A DNA stretch of 64,000 nt, from assembly GCF_004135205.1 (NCBI RefSeq), contig NZ_CP035490.1, positions 1,302,001 to 1,366,000 on the forward strand, written 5' to 3'. The notes below the pieces were generated by a model that searched no databases, had not been told where the DNA came from, and saw nothing but the letters and a program-made list of their open reading frames with translations. This document shows, one piece after another, positions 17,866-25,926 of this stretch. Within the stretch, counting starts at the first letter, position 1. The number at the start of each line of letters is the position of its first letter. Made by a program: the position numbers and the translations under genes. The DNA is from Hahella sp. KA22. Lineage in GTDB: Bacteria > Pseudomonadota > Gammaproteobacteria > Pseudomonadales > Oleiphilaceae.

Positions 17866-18756
17866 GTGCGTTATCTGTTATGTCTGTGTATTAGCTGTTA
17901 TCTCGCCATATCCTCCGTCTTCAGCGCGGAACCGGTGGTGGTGCGTCATGTGGGGCCGGAAGATGTTGGCGATATCCGCAAAAATTACTTCATCGGCGCG
18001 CTGCATCTGACGCTGGAAGAGTCCGCATCGGAGGTAGGCCCCTACGAGATGAAGCAGATCCAGGCGCCGATGTCTCAAGGGCGGGCCTTTAAAAGCCTGC
18101 AGGAGGGACTGGTCGATGTGGTCTGGTCCATGACTTCGGAAGAGAGAGAAACCAATTTTCGCGCGATCCGTATCCCCTTGATGCAAGGTTTGATCGGCTA
18201 CCGGGTGCTGGTCATCCGTAAAGAGGATCGCTACAAATTTAATACGATCACTGAGCCTGAACAGCTGAAGGCGTTGCTGGCCTATCAGGGCCACGACTGG
18301 CCTGATGCGCAGATCCTGCAGGCCAATGGCTATCGCCTGAACACCAGCTCCTGGTACAAGGGATTGTTCAAGCTGCTGGCGCAGGGCGGTTTTGACTACT
18401 TCCCGCGCAGCGTGTTGGAAGCCTGGGACGAACTGGCCGCTTATGATCAGGATACTTTGATGGTGGAGGAGAGCATTCTTCTGCATTACCCAACGGCGGT
18501 TTATTTCTTCGTGCGGCGGGAGGATGTCGATTTGGCGGAGCGGATACGTCTGGGACTGCGCAACGCCATCGATAATGGCAAATTCGAACGTCTGCTGTAT
18601 GGATTTGAACCCCATCGTCGCGCGCTGCAGGCGGTGGACTTCAAACATCGTCGTATCTTTCAGCTGCATAATCCGCTACTGACCGAACAGACGCCGTTGG
18701 ACGACGAATCGCTCTGGTTTGATGTGGAAGCCTATGTGAAGAATCATTCCCAATGA
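17866..18756 (+). CDS. Periplasmic substrate-binding-like protein (paralogue of the gene at 23976)
   Basis: A protein of 296 aa with a signal peptide (MRYLLCLCISCYLAISSVFSA) and a two-lobed transporter-type binding fold. I prefer the GTG at 17866, since GGGGA sits 5 bases before it and the protein then begins with its signal peptide; a TTG at 17836 would add ten residues of unlikely sequence. It shares long blocks with the protein at 23976: IPLMQGLIGYRVLVI, GFDYFPRSVLEAWDEL, YPTAVYFFVRRED and RRIFQLHNPLL. No permease or ATPase gene is near, so it may be a sensor-type or orphan binding protein. The ligand is unknown. Confidence 0.8.
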   Translation: MRYLLCLCISCYLAISSVFSAEPVVVRHVGPEDVGDIRKNYFIGALHLTLEESASEVGPYEMKQIQAPMSQGRAFKSLQEGLVDVVWSMTSEERETNFRAIRIPLMQGLIGYRVLVIRKEDRYKFNTITEPEQLKALLAYQGHDWPDAQILQANGYRLNTSSWYKGLFKLLAQGGFDYFPRSVLEAWDELAAYDQDTLMVEESILLHYPTAVYFFVRREDVDLAERIRLGLRNAIDNGKFERLLYGFEPHRRALQAVDFKHRRIFQLHNPLLTEQTPLDDESLWFDVEAYVKNHSQ

Positions 18757-18940
18757 ACTGATCGTCGCGTTGAGCGGCGACTGCGGTTCACGCCTGGGTG
18801 ACGCAGGGACGCCGGCCCTGAAGAGGACCGGCGTCGTGTTGACGGGACAAAATGATCCCGTTCCCTGCCTGTTTACAGGTCGCCATGGTCACTGATTCCT
18901 TGTGGAGAGAGAGTTTCGGCAAGCCTCGCCGAAGGGGGGA

Positions 18941-20029
18941 TTATTGTGTCGCCAGTTGGATGCTGGTGTGCACGAGCGTCAGGTCGTCGCTCAATGCGTC
19001 GCTCTTCAGGTCCGCCGCCCAGACTTCGATATAATTGAAGCCGGAGTCCAGCGCGAACTGAATGGAGCCAAGTAATTCTTCTTCGGTGAGCTGGATGTTA
19101 GCGCGCTCGGAAGACGCCGTACCAACGATTTGCACCGCTGCAAAGCTGGTCGCCTGAGCGGACACCAGCAAATTGTACATCTCCGGATAGGCGGTCATCG
19201 CGTTCTCTTCGCTGAACCAGGCGGCGAACAAACCGAATCTCTGACCGATGCTGGCGTGGCCGTAGGCGGCGACCTCTTGGGCTACCACTGGGCTACGGAA
19301 TACAGGGTGAATTTCCACGTCCAGTTTGGTATTGGGGAACGCGTCATCGTAAGCGTCCATAATCTGTTTCCAGGACTCCACCAGCACTTCGTTAGAGAAC
19401 CCCATGGATTTGAAACGGTTCTCCGTATCACGGTCGAAGAAATACTGCATTTCAAAACCGTTGGTAGTGGAGTTGGTCATGTGCACCAGCGCGATGTTGG
19501 GATTGCCGTCGTAGCGTTGACCCAGGGCCTCGATAAACTGTGAATAACGGTTCAGGAAAACGCTGTCCCATGGCAGTGGCATACTCTTGGGATATACGCT
19601 GCGGAACAGGTAGTCCAGGGTTTGCGCGCCTTCCGTTTTCAGCCAGGAGGGCGCCTCCGCTCCGTTAGTGATCGCCAGCGCGATTTTTACGCCTTCCTGT
19701 TGCGCTTTCGCCAACTGGCTGTCCAGGCGGCTCCAGTCGTAGACCCCAGGCGTTGGCTCCAGCAGGGCCCAGCTGATGCGCACCAGTACGCCGTCCATGT
19801 ATTCGATTTCACCTGCGTTGTGGAATACCGAGGAGTTACGCTCAGTGGTTGGGCTACAGCTACAGTAAATGCCTGACAGGTTAGGGCTCTGCATGGCGTT
19901 GGCTGTGCTGGAGACAGCGCCGGAAGTGACGATGGCGCCGCTGATGAGCAAAGTATTGAAAGCCGCTTTCCAGTTGTTGCGGATAGAAGTGAAGGCGTGT
20001 GAACGGGGGGCTAAGATCTCCTTGGACAT
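18941..20029 (-). CDS. Secreted TIM-barrel protein, glycoside-hydrolase-like
   Basis: A 362-aa protein with a long signal peptide (about residues 1-45; n-region of 20 residues, then AAFNTLLISGAIVTSGAVSS, ending TANA). The mature part reads as a (beta/alpha)8 barrel: VLVRISWALLEPTPGVYDWS, then ALAITNGAEAPSWL and IALVHMTNSTTNGFEM are typical of GH42/GH5-type clan GH-A proteins. The usual acid/base N-E pair at the end of strand 4 is not obvious (NSTTNGFE is the best candidate), so activity and substrate are uncertain. Two cysteines (CSC) sit just after cleavage. It is monocistronic, with 374 bp of upstream sequence. Confidence 0.7.
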   Translation of the reverse strand: MSKEILAPRSHAFTSIRNNWKAAFNTLLISGAIVTSGAVSSTANAMQSPNLSGIYCSCSPTTERNSSVFHNAGEIEYMDGVLVRISWALLEPTPGVYDWSRLDSQLAKAQQEGVKIALAITNGAEAPSWLKTEGAQTLDYLFRSVYPKSMPLPWDSVFLNRYSQFIEALGQRYDGNPNIALVHMTNSTTNGFEMQYFFDRDTENRFKSMGFSNEVLVESWKQIMDAYDDAFPNTKLDVEIHPVFRSPVVAQEVAAYGHASIGQRFGLFAAWFSEENAMTAYPEMYNLLVSAQATSFAAVQIVGTASSERANIQLTEEELLGSIQFALDSGFNYIEVWAADLKSDALSDDLTLVHTSIQLATQ

Positions 20030-20403
20030 GATGCTATACCTGCTTATGTTCTGCCCATGAATGGGACGATGGATAATCGGGTTAATAACTCTCGAAAGTA
20101 CCGCTCAGCTCATTCGTTGGGCGCAGAATAGGCATCATGAAGGAGGGGTTAAAGGCAGTTTCCGTAAAACTGTGACGCGCCTGCCGGGGCGTTACCATAA
20201 GCCAACGCAAGTTAATGGTTTTGACTGGGTATGTATCTGTATGTATGTGAAATTAAAGAATATATTTCTGGAGTGAAACCTCAGAAATGGGACTTTCCGC
20301 ACACCGGAAATGTGACCGTTCCGCTTGTTGAGGTGTCTGCTATGACGTTAAAGGGATATACTCCGCCGCGTTAACGGCCGCCTAAGATGACAGTGACGAG
20401 GAA
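20030..20403. other. 374-bp divergent intergenic region
   Basis: It lies between the secreted TIM-barrel gene (leftward) and the HD-domain gene (rightward). AT-rich patches around 20220-20275 are plausible promoter DNA. I see no gene, RNA or repeat. Confidence 0.6.
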
Positions 20404-20991
20404 ATGGCATTCATGAAAGTAGAGCTGGAGAAGATTTTCAGTTTCATCATCGAACTGGAACAGCTGAAAAGCGTCAATCGCATGACCAAAGTGATTGGAA
20501 CCGATCGCCGGGAGAATTCGGCTGAGCACAGTTGGCAAATCGCGGTGCTGGCGATGTCTCTTGAGAGTTACGCGAAAGAGAAAGTGGATATCAACCGGGT
20601 CGTGCGCATGCTGTTATTGCATGACGTGGTGGAAATCGATGCTGGCGACAAGTTTGTCTTCTCCGCAGCCCATGCGGACACGGAAAATGAAATGAAGGCG
20701 GCGGAACGAATATTCGGGATGCTGCCGTCGGAAGTGGGGAGCGAATTCAAAGCCCTGTGGCTGGAATACGAAGAGCGGCGGACTCCAGAGTCCCGCTACG
20801 CCTACGCCATGGATCGGTTGATGCCGGTATTGATCAACCTGAATAATGGCTGTCAAAGCTGGGTGGAGAATGGCGTGCGTCTGGAGCAGGTGCTGTCGAA
20901 AACGGGAATCCTGGCCGACTTCAATGAAGCACTGTGGGAGATGATCAGCGGTCGCCTGCATGAAGCCCATCAAAAAGGTTTTTTAGGCTAA
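20404..20991 (+). CDS. HD-domain phosphohydrolase, YfbR/HDDC2-like
   Basis: A 195-aa cytoplasmic HD-superfamily protein. Metal ligands are visible as H in NSAEHSWQIAV and HD in LLLHDVVEIDAGD, followed by the distal D in YAMDRLMPVL. This pattern is shared with the YfbR/HDDC2 group of 5'-deoxynucleotidases, which remove phosphate from dNMPs. The start is ambiguous: ATG at 20404 is only two bases from GAGG, while the in-frame ATG at 20413 is 12 bases from it. No operon partner is seen. Confidence 0.85.
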   Translation: MAFMKVELEKIFSFIIELEQLKSVNRMTKVIGTDRRENSAEHSWQIAVLAMSLESYAKEKVDINRVVRMLLLHDVVEIDAGDKFVFSAAHADTENEMKAAERIFGMLPSEVGSEFKALWLEYEERRTPESRYAYAMDRLMPVLINLNNGCQSWVENGVRLEQVLSKTGILADFNEALWEMISGRLHEAHQKGFLG

Positions 20992-21352
20992 AAATTATTT
21001 TAAAACAGTGTGGTGGAGAGCTGAAAAGTACAGGCCAAATAACATGTGACCTGCTCGGCGTTATCAAGTGGCTTAAGCGTTTTACGCTGGACGTTAAGCG
21101 GCATTCAAGGTAATTTACGCCCACCTATAGTGCTTACTGATAAACCCAGCACTATATTACCGCCTGCCGGCGACGCATAGCGCGCCTCAGGCGGTTACCC
21201 CCTTCCCTGATTTTCCTCTATCGCGTCAGTAAATTATTACAACTTGTTTAAGCCGGTTTTTGTAATTAGCAATAGCTGATTGATTTCCATAATATACCTT
21301 TACTTTTCTGCAGTCTTGGCACTGCCCAAAACCAATCACGGAAAGAAGTCCA
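20992..21352. other. 361-bp intergenic region with inverted repeats
   Basis: It contains TATAGTGCT (21126-21134) facing AGCACTATA (21148-21156), a perfect 9-bp inverted repeat, and directly after it CCGCCTG / CAGGCGG arms spanning about 21160-21194. These could form a bipartite RNA structure ahead of the outer-membrane barrel gene, or act as a terminator or attenuator of the HD gene. No coding sequence is evident. Confidence 0.5.
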
Positions 21353-21868
21353 ATGCGTCAAATAACTTGTATCTTTACTTGCTTAGCCTGTTTCTCCGCG
21401 CCAGCTCTGGCGGAAACTTGGTATGTGGGAGCGGACGGGGGTGTAGGAATGGTGAAAGCCTCCTCCGAAAAGTTTTATATCCCCGCAGCCAATGTTCGTC
21501 TGGGCGGACGTCTTGAAAATGGCGTTGGCCTGGAAGCTTTATTCTCTACTGGCGTTACTGATTCCGAAGAAGCGAACGTCAATATGGAACTGAACAGCAT
21601 GGCGGGCGGTTATTTGACATACACCGGCGTGCTGAGCGACACCACGTTGCTGACATTGGGAGTAGGTTACGTCGCCACCGAGCTGGAAACCGAAGTGGGA
21701 GGCAAAACTTCCGATCTCTCATTCGATGGAACCAGTCTGGCGATCAGGTTGGAAGAGCCGCTCAGAGCCTATCCCAGCGTGAAACTGTCCGCTGGCTACT
21801 ATCATGTGTTTGAAGATGATGGCGTGAAGATCAGAAACTTTGGTCTGGGATTGCAATATGATTTCTAA
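21353..21868 (+). CDS. Outer-membrane beta-barrel protein
   Basis: A 171-aa protein with a signal peptide (1-20, CFSAPALA) and a mature chain of alternating amphipathic strands (TWYVGADGGVGMV, VRLGGRLENGVGLEALF, YLTYTGVL, LLTLGVGYVATELE, YPSVKLSAGYYHVF) ending in FGLGLQYDF. That terminal aromatic residue is the hallmark of BamA-folded outer-membrane proteins. The size suggests an 8-stranded OmpA/OmpW-like barrel. Its last 11 bases overlap the start of the lipoprotein gene, so the two are translated together and may act together at the surface. No finer family is recognised. Confidence 0.82.
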   Translation: MRQITCIFTCLACFSAPALAETWYVGADGGVGMVKASSEKFYIPAANVRLGGRLENGVGLEALFSTGVTDSEEANVNMELNSMAGGYLTYTGVLSDTTLLTLGVGYVATELETEVGGKTSDLSFDGTSLAIRLEEPLRAYPSVKLSAGYYHVFEDDGVKIRNFGLGLQYDF

Positions 21869-23069
21869 CCTAAGGAAAACCCGCGTCGTAGCCAGTTTTG
21901 CTGCGCTGGCGCTGTGCTCTGCATTGTTGTCCGCTTGCGGCGGAGGCTCTGGCGATACGGATGCGTTGAATGACGCAGTCGATGCAGGAAAACTGGACGC
22001 CAAGAGTCTGACTCTCACTTCTACATCAGACAAAGTGCTGTTTGAGCCCAATGAGAGCTGGCAGCTGAAGGTGGTGGCGGAGCTGAATAACGGCTCAACC
22101 CAGGACATCACCAGTAAAGTGAAATGGAGCACTGACGATGGCGCTCTGGCGACTGTCGACAATGCCGGCAAAATGACGACCGGAACCCCGGTTGGCAATC
22201 AGGATGTAGTGATTACCGCATCACTGGTGAACCTCAACGCGAAACTGACGGTTACGGTGTCTGACGCCACCTTATCCACTATTGAGGCGAGCGCCAACAA
22301 CTCCGAAGTGGATGAATGCCGCAGCCTGACCCTGAGTGCAACGGGAACCTACACCGACGGCTCCCAGCGTCCAATTGTTTCAGGGTTATCCTGGGTTAGC
22401 AGTGATAGCTCCGTGGCGACGATTAACAGCGACAGCAGCTCGTTAATGACGCATAACAGTGGCGCCGTGAGCGTGTCTGTCAGCCGGGGCGCAGTGAAAT
22501 CTGCAGACTTGCCTATCACGGTCAACGATACGCTGGCCTCTTTGAAAATCAATGAAGGTAGCTCCATTTCCGTCAGCAAGTCCGGCAGCACTACATTGAC
22601 GGTCAGTGGCGACTATAGCGACGGAACTAACAACGTCGGGATCACCGCAAACTCGACCTGGAGCAGCGGAAATACTGGCGTGGCCACGGTTGACAGCGGC
22701 AAGGTCTCTGGCGTCTCTACCGGCACGACGACCGTAACTGCTGCTTGTGGTGGTCTTACCGCAGATACGACAGTGGACGTATTGGAGATTTCTGGTTACG
22801 AGATAAAGGATGTTAAGGGGAAATCAGCCCTGGAAGAAGGTGAAGTGCGTCAGTTAAGCTTTTATGAGGTGTACACTGATAACTCCAGGAATAATATTTC
22901 TTCGAAAGCGGACTGGAAGATTACTGCAGGCAGTGATATCGCGGATATTAATGGCGATGGTAAACTCACGATGAAGAATGACTTCAGCGGGTATAGTGGT
23001 ACTTCCATAACAGTTAGCGCTGAGTACGAGGGAACAACGGAAACGTTGTCTATCGATATTGAGAAATAG
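21858..23069 (+). CDS. Lipoprotein with repeated bacterial Ig-like (Big2) domains
   Basis: A 403-aa protein starting at the ATG inside the end of the barrel gene. The signal peptide ends in a lipobox, LLSAC, then GGGSGD, a glycine-rich tether. The rest is about four Ig-like Big2 domains of some 85 residues, seen from repeats such as VKWSTDDGALATVDNAGKMT, LSWVSSDSSVATINSDSS and TWSSGNTGVATVDSGKVSGV. Such domains occur in surface adhesins and matrix proteins. Absence of Asp at +2 predicts outer-membrane localisation. A strong terminator follows at 23097. Confidence 0.85.
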   Translation: MISNLRKTRVVASFAALALCSALLSACGGGSGDTDALNDAVDAGKLDAKSLTLTSTSDKVLFEPNESWQLKVVAELNNGSTQDITSKVKWSTDDGALATVDNAGKMTTGTPVGNQDVVITASLVNLNAKLTVTVSDATLSTIEASANNSEVDECRSLTLSATGTYTDGSQRPIVSGLSWVSSDSSVATINSDSSSLMTHNSGAVSVSVSRGAVKSADLPITVNDTLASLKINEGSSISVSKSGSTTLTVSGDYSDGTNNVGITANSTWSSGNTGVATVDSGKVSGVSTGTTTVTAACGGLTADTTVDVLEISGYEIKDVKGKSALEEGEVRQLSFYEVYTDNSRNNISSKADWKITAGSDIADINGDGKLTMKNDFSGYSGTSITVSAEYEGTTETLSIDIEK

Positions 23070-23096
23070 TTGGTGATTATTCTCTAACTATATGTA

Positions 23097-23128
23097 AAAG
23101 GGGCGATTTATCGCCCCTTTCTCTTTTC
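23097..23128 (+). terminator. Rho-independent terminator after the Ig-like lipoprotein gene
   Basis: AAAGGGGCGA (23097-23106) pairs perfectly with TCGCCCCTTT (23111-23120) across a 4-base loop and is followed by CTCTTTTC. Confidence 0.88.
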
Positions 23129-23180
23129 TGACAGGGGGGCAATGTGGATAATGGGCGCCGGCGTTGTTAAGGAGGCTGCC

Positions 23181-23906
23181 TTGAATTATCTGATTAATGT
23201 CCTTGTACTTGCTGTCCTGGCGGGTCTTTCCTATTTCGGTTATCAGCAGTATCGCAAAGCGGTGCGCAATAGACGCGTCCGATTTATCGATAACTACCGT
23301 TTCCCTCCCACCATTGATCGGCGTATCGCCCGGAAATATCCGCATTTGACCCCTGCTCAGGTCGAGAGGGTGGTCACTGGTCTGCGTGAATACTTTCATA
23401 TCTGCCGCATGGCGAATGGACGAATGGTGTCCATGCCGTCACAGGTGGTGGATGTCGCCTGGCACGAATTTATTTTGTTCACCCGTCGTTATGAAAAGTT
23501 CTGCGACGAAGCTTTTGGGCGCTTTTTACATCACACGCCAGCGGAAGGTATGGGCAAAGCTACAAATGTACAGGATGGGGTGAAACTGGCCTGGCGTTTG
23601 AGCTGTTTGAGGGAGAACATTGACCCTCTGCGGCCCAAGGCGTTGCCCATTTTGTTCGCCCTGGATGCGGAATTGAAGATTCCTGATGGCTTTTTCTATT
23701 CGCTGGATTGTACAGGGCGCAATGACCACTGCGCGTCTAATATAGGGTGCTCTAGTTCCAGTTCTAGTTGCTCCAGCGACTGCGGTGGCGATTGGGGCGG
23801 TAGTTCCTCCAGCCGTCGCTACAATGATCATGACCGCGACAGCAGCTCTGACAGCGGCAGCAGTTGTGGGAGCAGCTGCGGCGGAGGCTGTGGCGGCGGC
23901 GACTGA
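23181..23906 (+). CDS. Membrane-anchored GRDP-like protein with Ser/Cys/Gly-rich tail
   Basis: A 241-aa protein. The likely start is TTG at 23181, because TAAGGAGG stands exactly 5 bases before it and translation then begins with the membrane helix (NYLINVLVLAVLAGLSYFGY); an ATG at 23142 would add 13 residues without a good ribosome site. The soluble part contains VDVAWHEFILFTRRYEKFC and FGRFLHHTP, a pattern found in glycine-rich-domain-containing proteins and in related bacterial membrane proteins. The last 55 residues are Ser/Cys/Gly repeats (GCSSSSSSCSSDCGG to GSSCGGGCGGGD), with nine cysteines. Function is unknown; a tail like this may bind metal or be cross-linked. Confidence 0.75.
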   Translation: MNYLINVLVLAVLAGLSYFGYQQYRKAVRNRRVRFIDNYRFPPTIDRRIARKYPHLTPAQVERVVTGLREYFHICRMANGRMVSMPSQVVDVAWHEFILFTRRYEKFCDEAFGRFLHHTPAEGMGKATNVQDGVKLAWRLSCLRENIDPLRPKALPILFALDAELKIPDGFFYSLDCTGRNDHCASNIGCSSSSSSCSSDCGGDWGGSSSSRRYNDHDRDSSSDSGSSCGSSCGGGCGGGD

Positions 23907-23975
23907 TAGAACGTCGCATCCCTGCTAATATTCCCCTAGATTAGCGTAACGTCTCTTTCAATACGGGATCAGGGT

Positions 23976-24851
23976 ATGAAGCTGTTGTGTGGCTTGTGGC
24001 TGACGTTGATGGCGGTTTCCGCCTGTGCGGATCAGCGTCCGCTCCGTTATTATCAAAAAGACAGCCGTTACGAATATCGCATTCAATTGCTGCAACTGGC
24101 GCTGCTGAAGGCGGGGGTGGGCAACGAGTTCAGGCTGCGTCCCCTACAGGACAATGTCACAGCGGCAAGAGGGCTGGCTTTACTGGAGCGTGGTCAGCTG
24201 GATGTGGCGTTCCTGCCCACCACTGTTGATCTTGAGCGGCGCTTTCGGGCGGTGAAAATTCCCATACTGCGGGGGATACTGGGCTATCGTGTATTTTTGG
24301 TGCATAAACACAGCCTCCCTGCATTGAGTCTGGTGAAGAGCCTGGATGACCTGCGCGCTCGCTTTGTCGCAGGTTTCGGCGCGCAGTGGAGCGACATTGA
24401 TATCTTGCGCGGCAACCGTCTCAAGGTGGAGGACTCCCCGCAATACGGACTTTTATTCGATATGCTGATGGAGATGCGCTTCGATTACTTTCCCAGGGGG
24501 CTGAACGAAGCCTGGAAAGAGCTGGAGGAGCGTCAGGCGCAATATCCCGATCTGGCGGTGGAGCCCACGCTGGCGTTGTATTATCCCTATCCGGTGTACT
24601 TCTTTGTAGGCAAAGGGGATGAAACCCTGGCGCGATTGATTGAAAAAGGGCTGACCGCAGCGCTGGAGGACGGTTCGTTCAAGCAACTGTTCCTTGCCCA
24701 TCACCAGCCTTTTTTAGACCAGGCGCAGTTATCGCGTCGACGTGTATTTTTACTGCAAAATCCTACTCTGCCTGCTGAGACAGAAGCGCCTGATACGCAC
24801 TGGTGGCTGCCGGAGTCGCCCCTGAATGAAAGCGCGCCGTCAGTCGAATAG
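23976..24851 (+). CDS. Periplasmic substrate-binding-like protein (paralogue of the gene at 17866)
   Basis: A 291-aa protein with a signal peptide (MKLLCGLWLTLMAVSACA; the VSAC could also be a lipobox). It shares its fold and conserved blocks with the 17866 protein: IPILRGILGYRVFLVHK, RFDYFPRGLNEAWKELEE, YPYPVYFFVGKGDETLARL and RRVFLLQNPTLPAETEA. The order and spacing of blocks are the same along the whole chain, so the two are ancient duplicates. No ABC transporter permease lies beside it. Ligand unknown; the fold resembles family 3 amino-acid binding proteins. Confidence 0.8.
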   Translation: MKLLCGLWLTLMAVSACADQRPLRYYQKDSRYEYRIQLLQLALLKAGVGNEFRLRPLQDNVTAARGLALLERGQLDVAFLPTTVDLERRFRAVKIPILRGILGYRVFLVHKHSLPALSLVKSLDDLRARFVAGFGAQWSDIDILRGNRLKVEDSPQYGLLFDMLMEMRFDYFPRGLNEAWKELEERQAQYPDLAVEPTLALYYPYPVYFFVGKGDETLARLIEKGLTAALEDGSFKQLFLAHHQPFLDQAQLSRRRVFLLQNPTLPAETEAPDTHWWLPESPLNESAPSVE

Positions 24852-24940
24852 TTACGGTCCTTCGTAAGGCTTCTCACGCAGTGAATGCAGCCTGGATTGC
24901 AGAGAGCCGACATGGATTTCGAGCTTGTGGCTATCTGAGG

Positions 24941-25369
24941 TCAGATTTTGCTGTGGTCGATGAAGAGGGCTTCCAGGCCGGGAGTTTTACTGCCTTTATT
25001 CGCCTGATACAGATGACAGCTGATGCGGGCGTAGTTATCGAGATCGCTCTGCACCAGACAAGTGCTCTCATAGGCGATACTGTTTTCCTGAAAACGCATA
25101 CGCAAGACCGTGGCTTCGCCATGCACGGCGTCTTCAATCGCCGCCTCGCCGAATATCACTGAGCCGCCGATTTCCCGCTTAATCTTGAGTTGGTGATTCT
25201 CAGAATAAATTTGCAACGCGCCCTGATAGGTGCTGCCGGAATCGGGCGACTTGCCGATGAGTTGATAAGCGCCGATGACAAAATCTCCGAGGAAATCTTT
25301 GGCGGTTTCGCCGCCGAAAGCGGAGGGGGATAACAGGCAGCACAACAGCGCTGCAGGTTTGAGGTTCAT
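24941..25369 (-). CDS. Small exported protein of unknown function
   Basis: A 142-aa protein with a signal peptide (MNLKPAALLCCLLSPSAFGG). I chose the ATG at 25367-25369 because AAGGAG precedes it by 9 bases and the signal peptide starts there; the longer frame runs back into the thioesterase gene. The mature part is beta-rich with two cysteines (STCLVQSD and RISCHLYQ), probably one disulfide. No family is recognised. It follows the thioesterase gene by 13 bp in the same direction, so they are likely cotranscribed. Confidence 0.72.
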   Translation of the reverse strand: MNLKPAALLCCLLSPSAFGGETAKDFLGDFVIGAYQLIGKSPDSGSTYQGALQIYSENHQLKIKREIGGSVIFGEAAIEDAVHGEATVLRMRFQENSIAYESTCLVQSDLDNYARISCHLYQANKGSKTPGLEALFIDHSKI

Positions 25370-25382
25370 CCTGAAAATCTCC

Positions 25383-25838
25383 TTAGGATACTGTATAAGT
25401 CGCTGTGCCCAGCGCAATCGTCTGTTCTCTGTCATTGACCAGCTCCATACGCGTCACCGCAATCGACTGGCCGTGGCGAATGACGCTGGCTGAGGCGACG
25501 AAAAACGCGCCGCGCCCGGGGCGCAGATAATCCACTCGCATATCAATGGTGCCGAGCCTGCGCAGTTTGCGCTGCACTTCTTTCGGGTCAATTTCCGTCA
25601 GCCGCTCAATGATGCTGATCGTCGCCACCAGGCCGCCAGCCACATCAAGCAGCGTTGCAGTGACGCCGCCGTGCAGGATGTTCTGAAACGTGTTGCCGAC
25701 CAGTTCCGGCTTCATTTCCAGGCCCAGCACTACTTTTTCCTTGCTGACCTCGCGGACTTTGATGCCGACCAGCCGGTTAAAGGGGATGTGCTCGTTAAAA
25801 TAAGCGGTAATCGTTTCTATCAGCTGTGCTTTGTCCAT
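25383..25838 (-). CDS. Hotdog-fold thioesterase (PaaI/YigI-like)
   Basis: A 151-aa hotdog protein. NILHGGVTATLLDVAGG is the hallmark HGG motif of the PaaI thioesterase group, with the catalytic acidic residue expected in the D of LLDVAGG. DMRVDYLRPGRGAFFVASAS is the matching central strand region. Such enzymes hydrolyse acyl- or aryl-CoA. The specific acyl chain is not predictable. It sits in a leftward run with two lipid-type hydrolases upstream and the small exported protein downstream. Confidence 0.87.
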   Translation of the reverse strand: MDKAQLIETITAYFNEHIPFNRLVGIKVREVSKEKVVLGLEMKPELVGNTFQNILHGGVTATLLDVAGGLVATISIIERLTEIDPKEVQRKLRRLGTIDMRVDYLRPGRGAFFVASASVIRHGQSIAVTRMELVNDREQTIALGTATYTVS

Positions 25839-25926
25839 GCAATGCGCCTTTCACCTTGTTGGGCGGAATATCTCATTAAAGCAAAAGCGCCAGACCGCCC
25901 CCATGAGACATAAAGGTTTGTTGACA

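Noticed and set aside
18811-18840. Terminator after the 17866 gene
   Set aside because: GACGCCGG/CCGGCGTC makes a good stem, but no T-run follows on either strand, so I did not list it.
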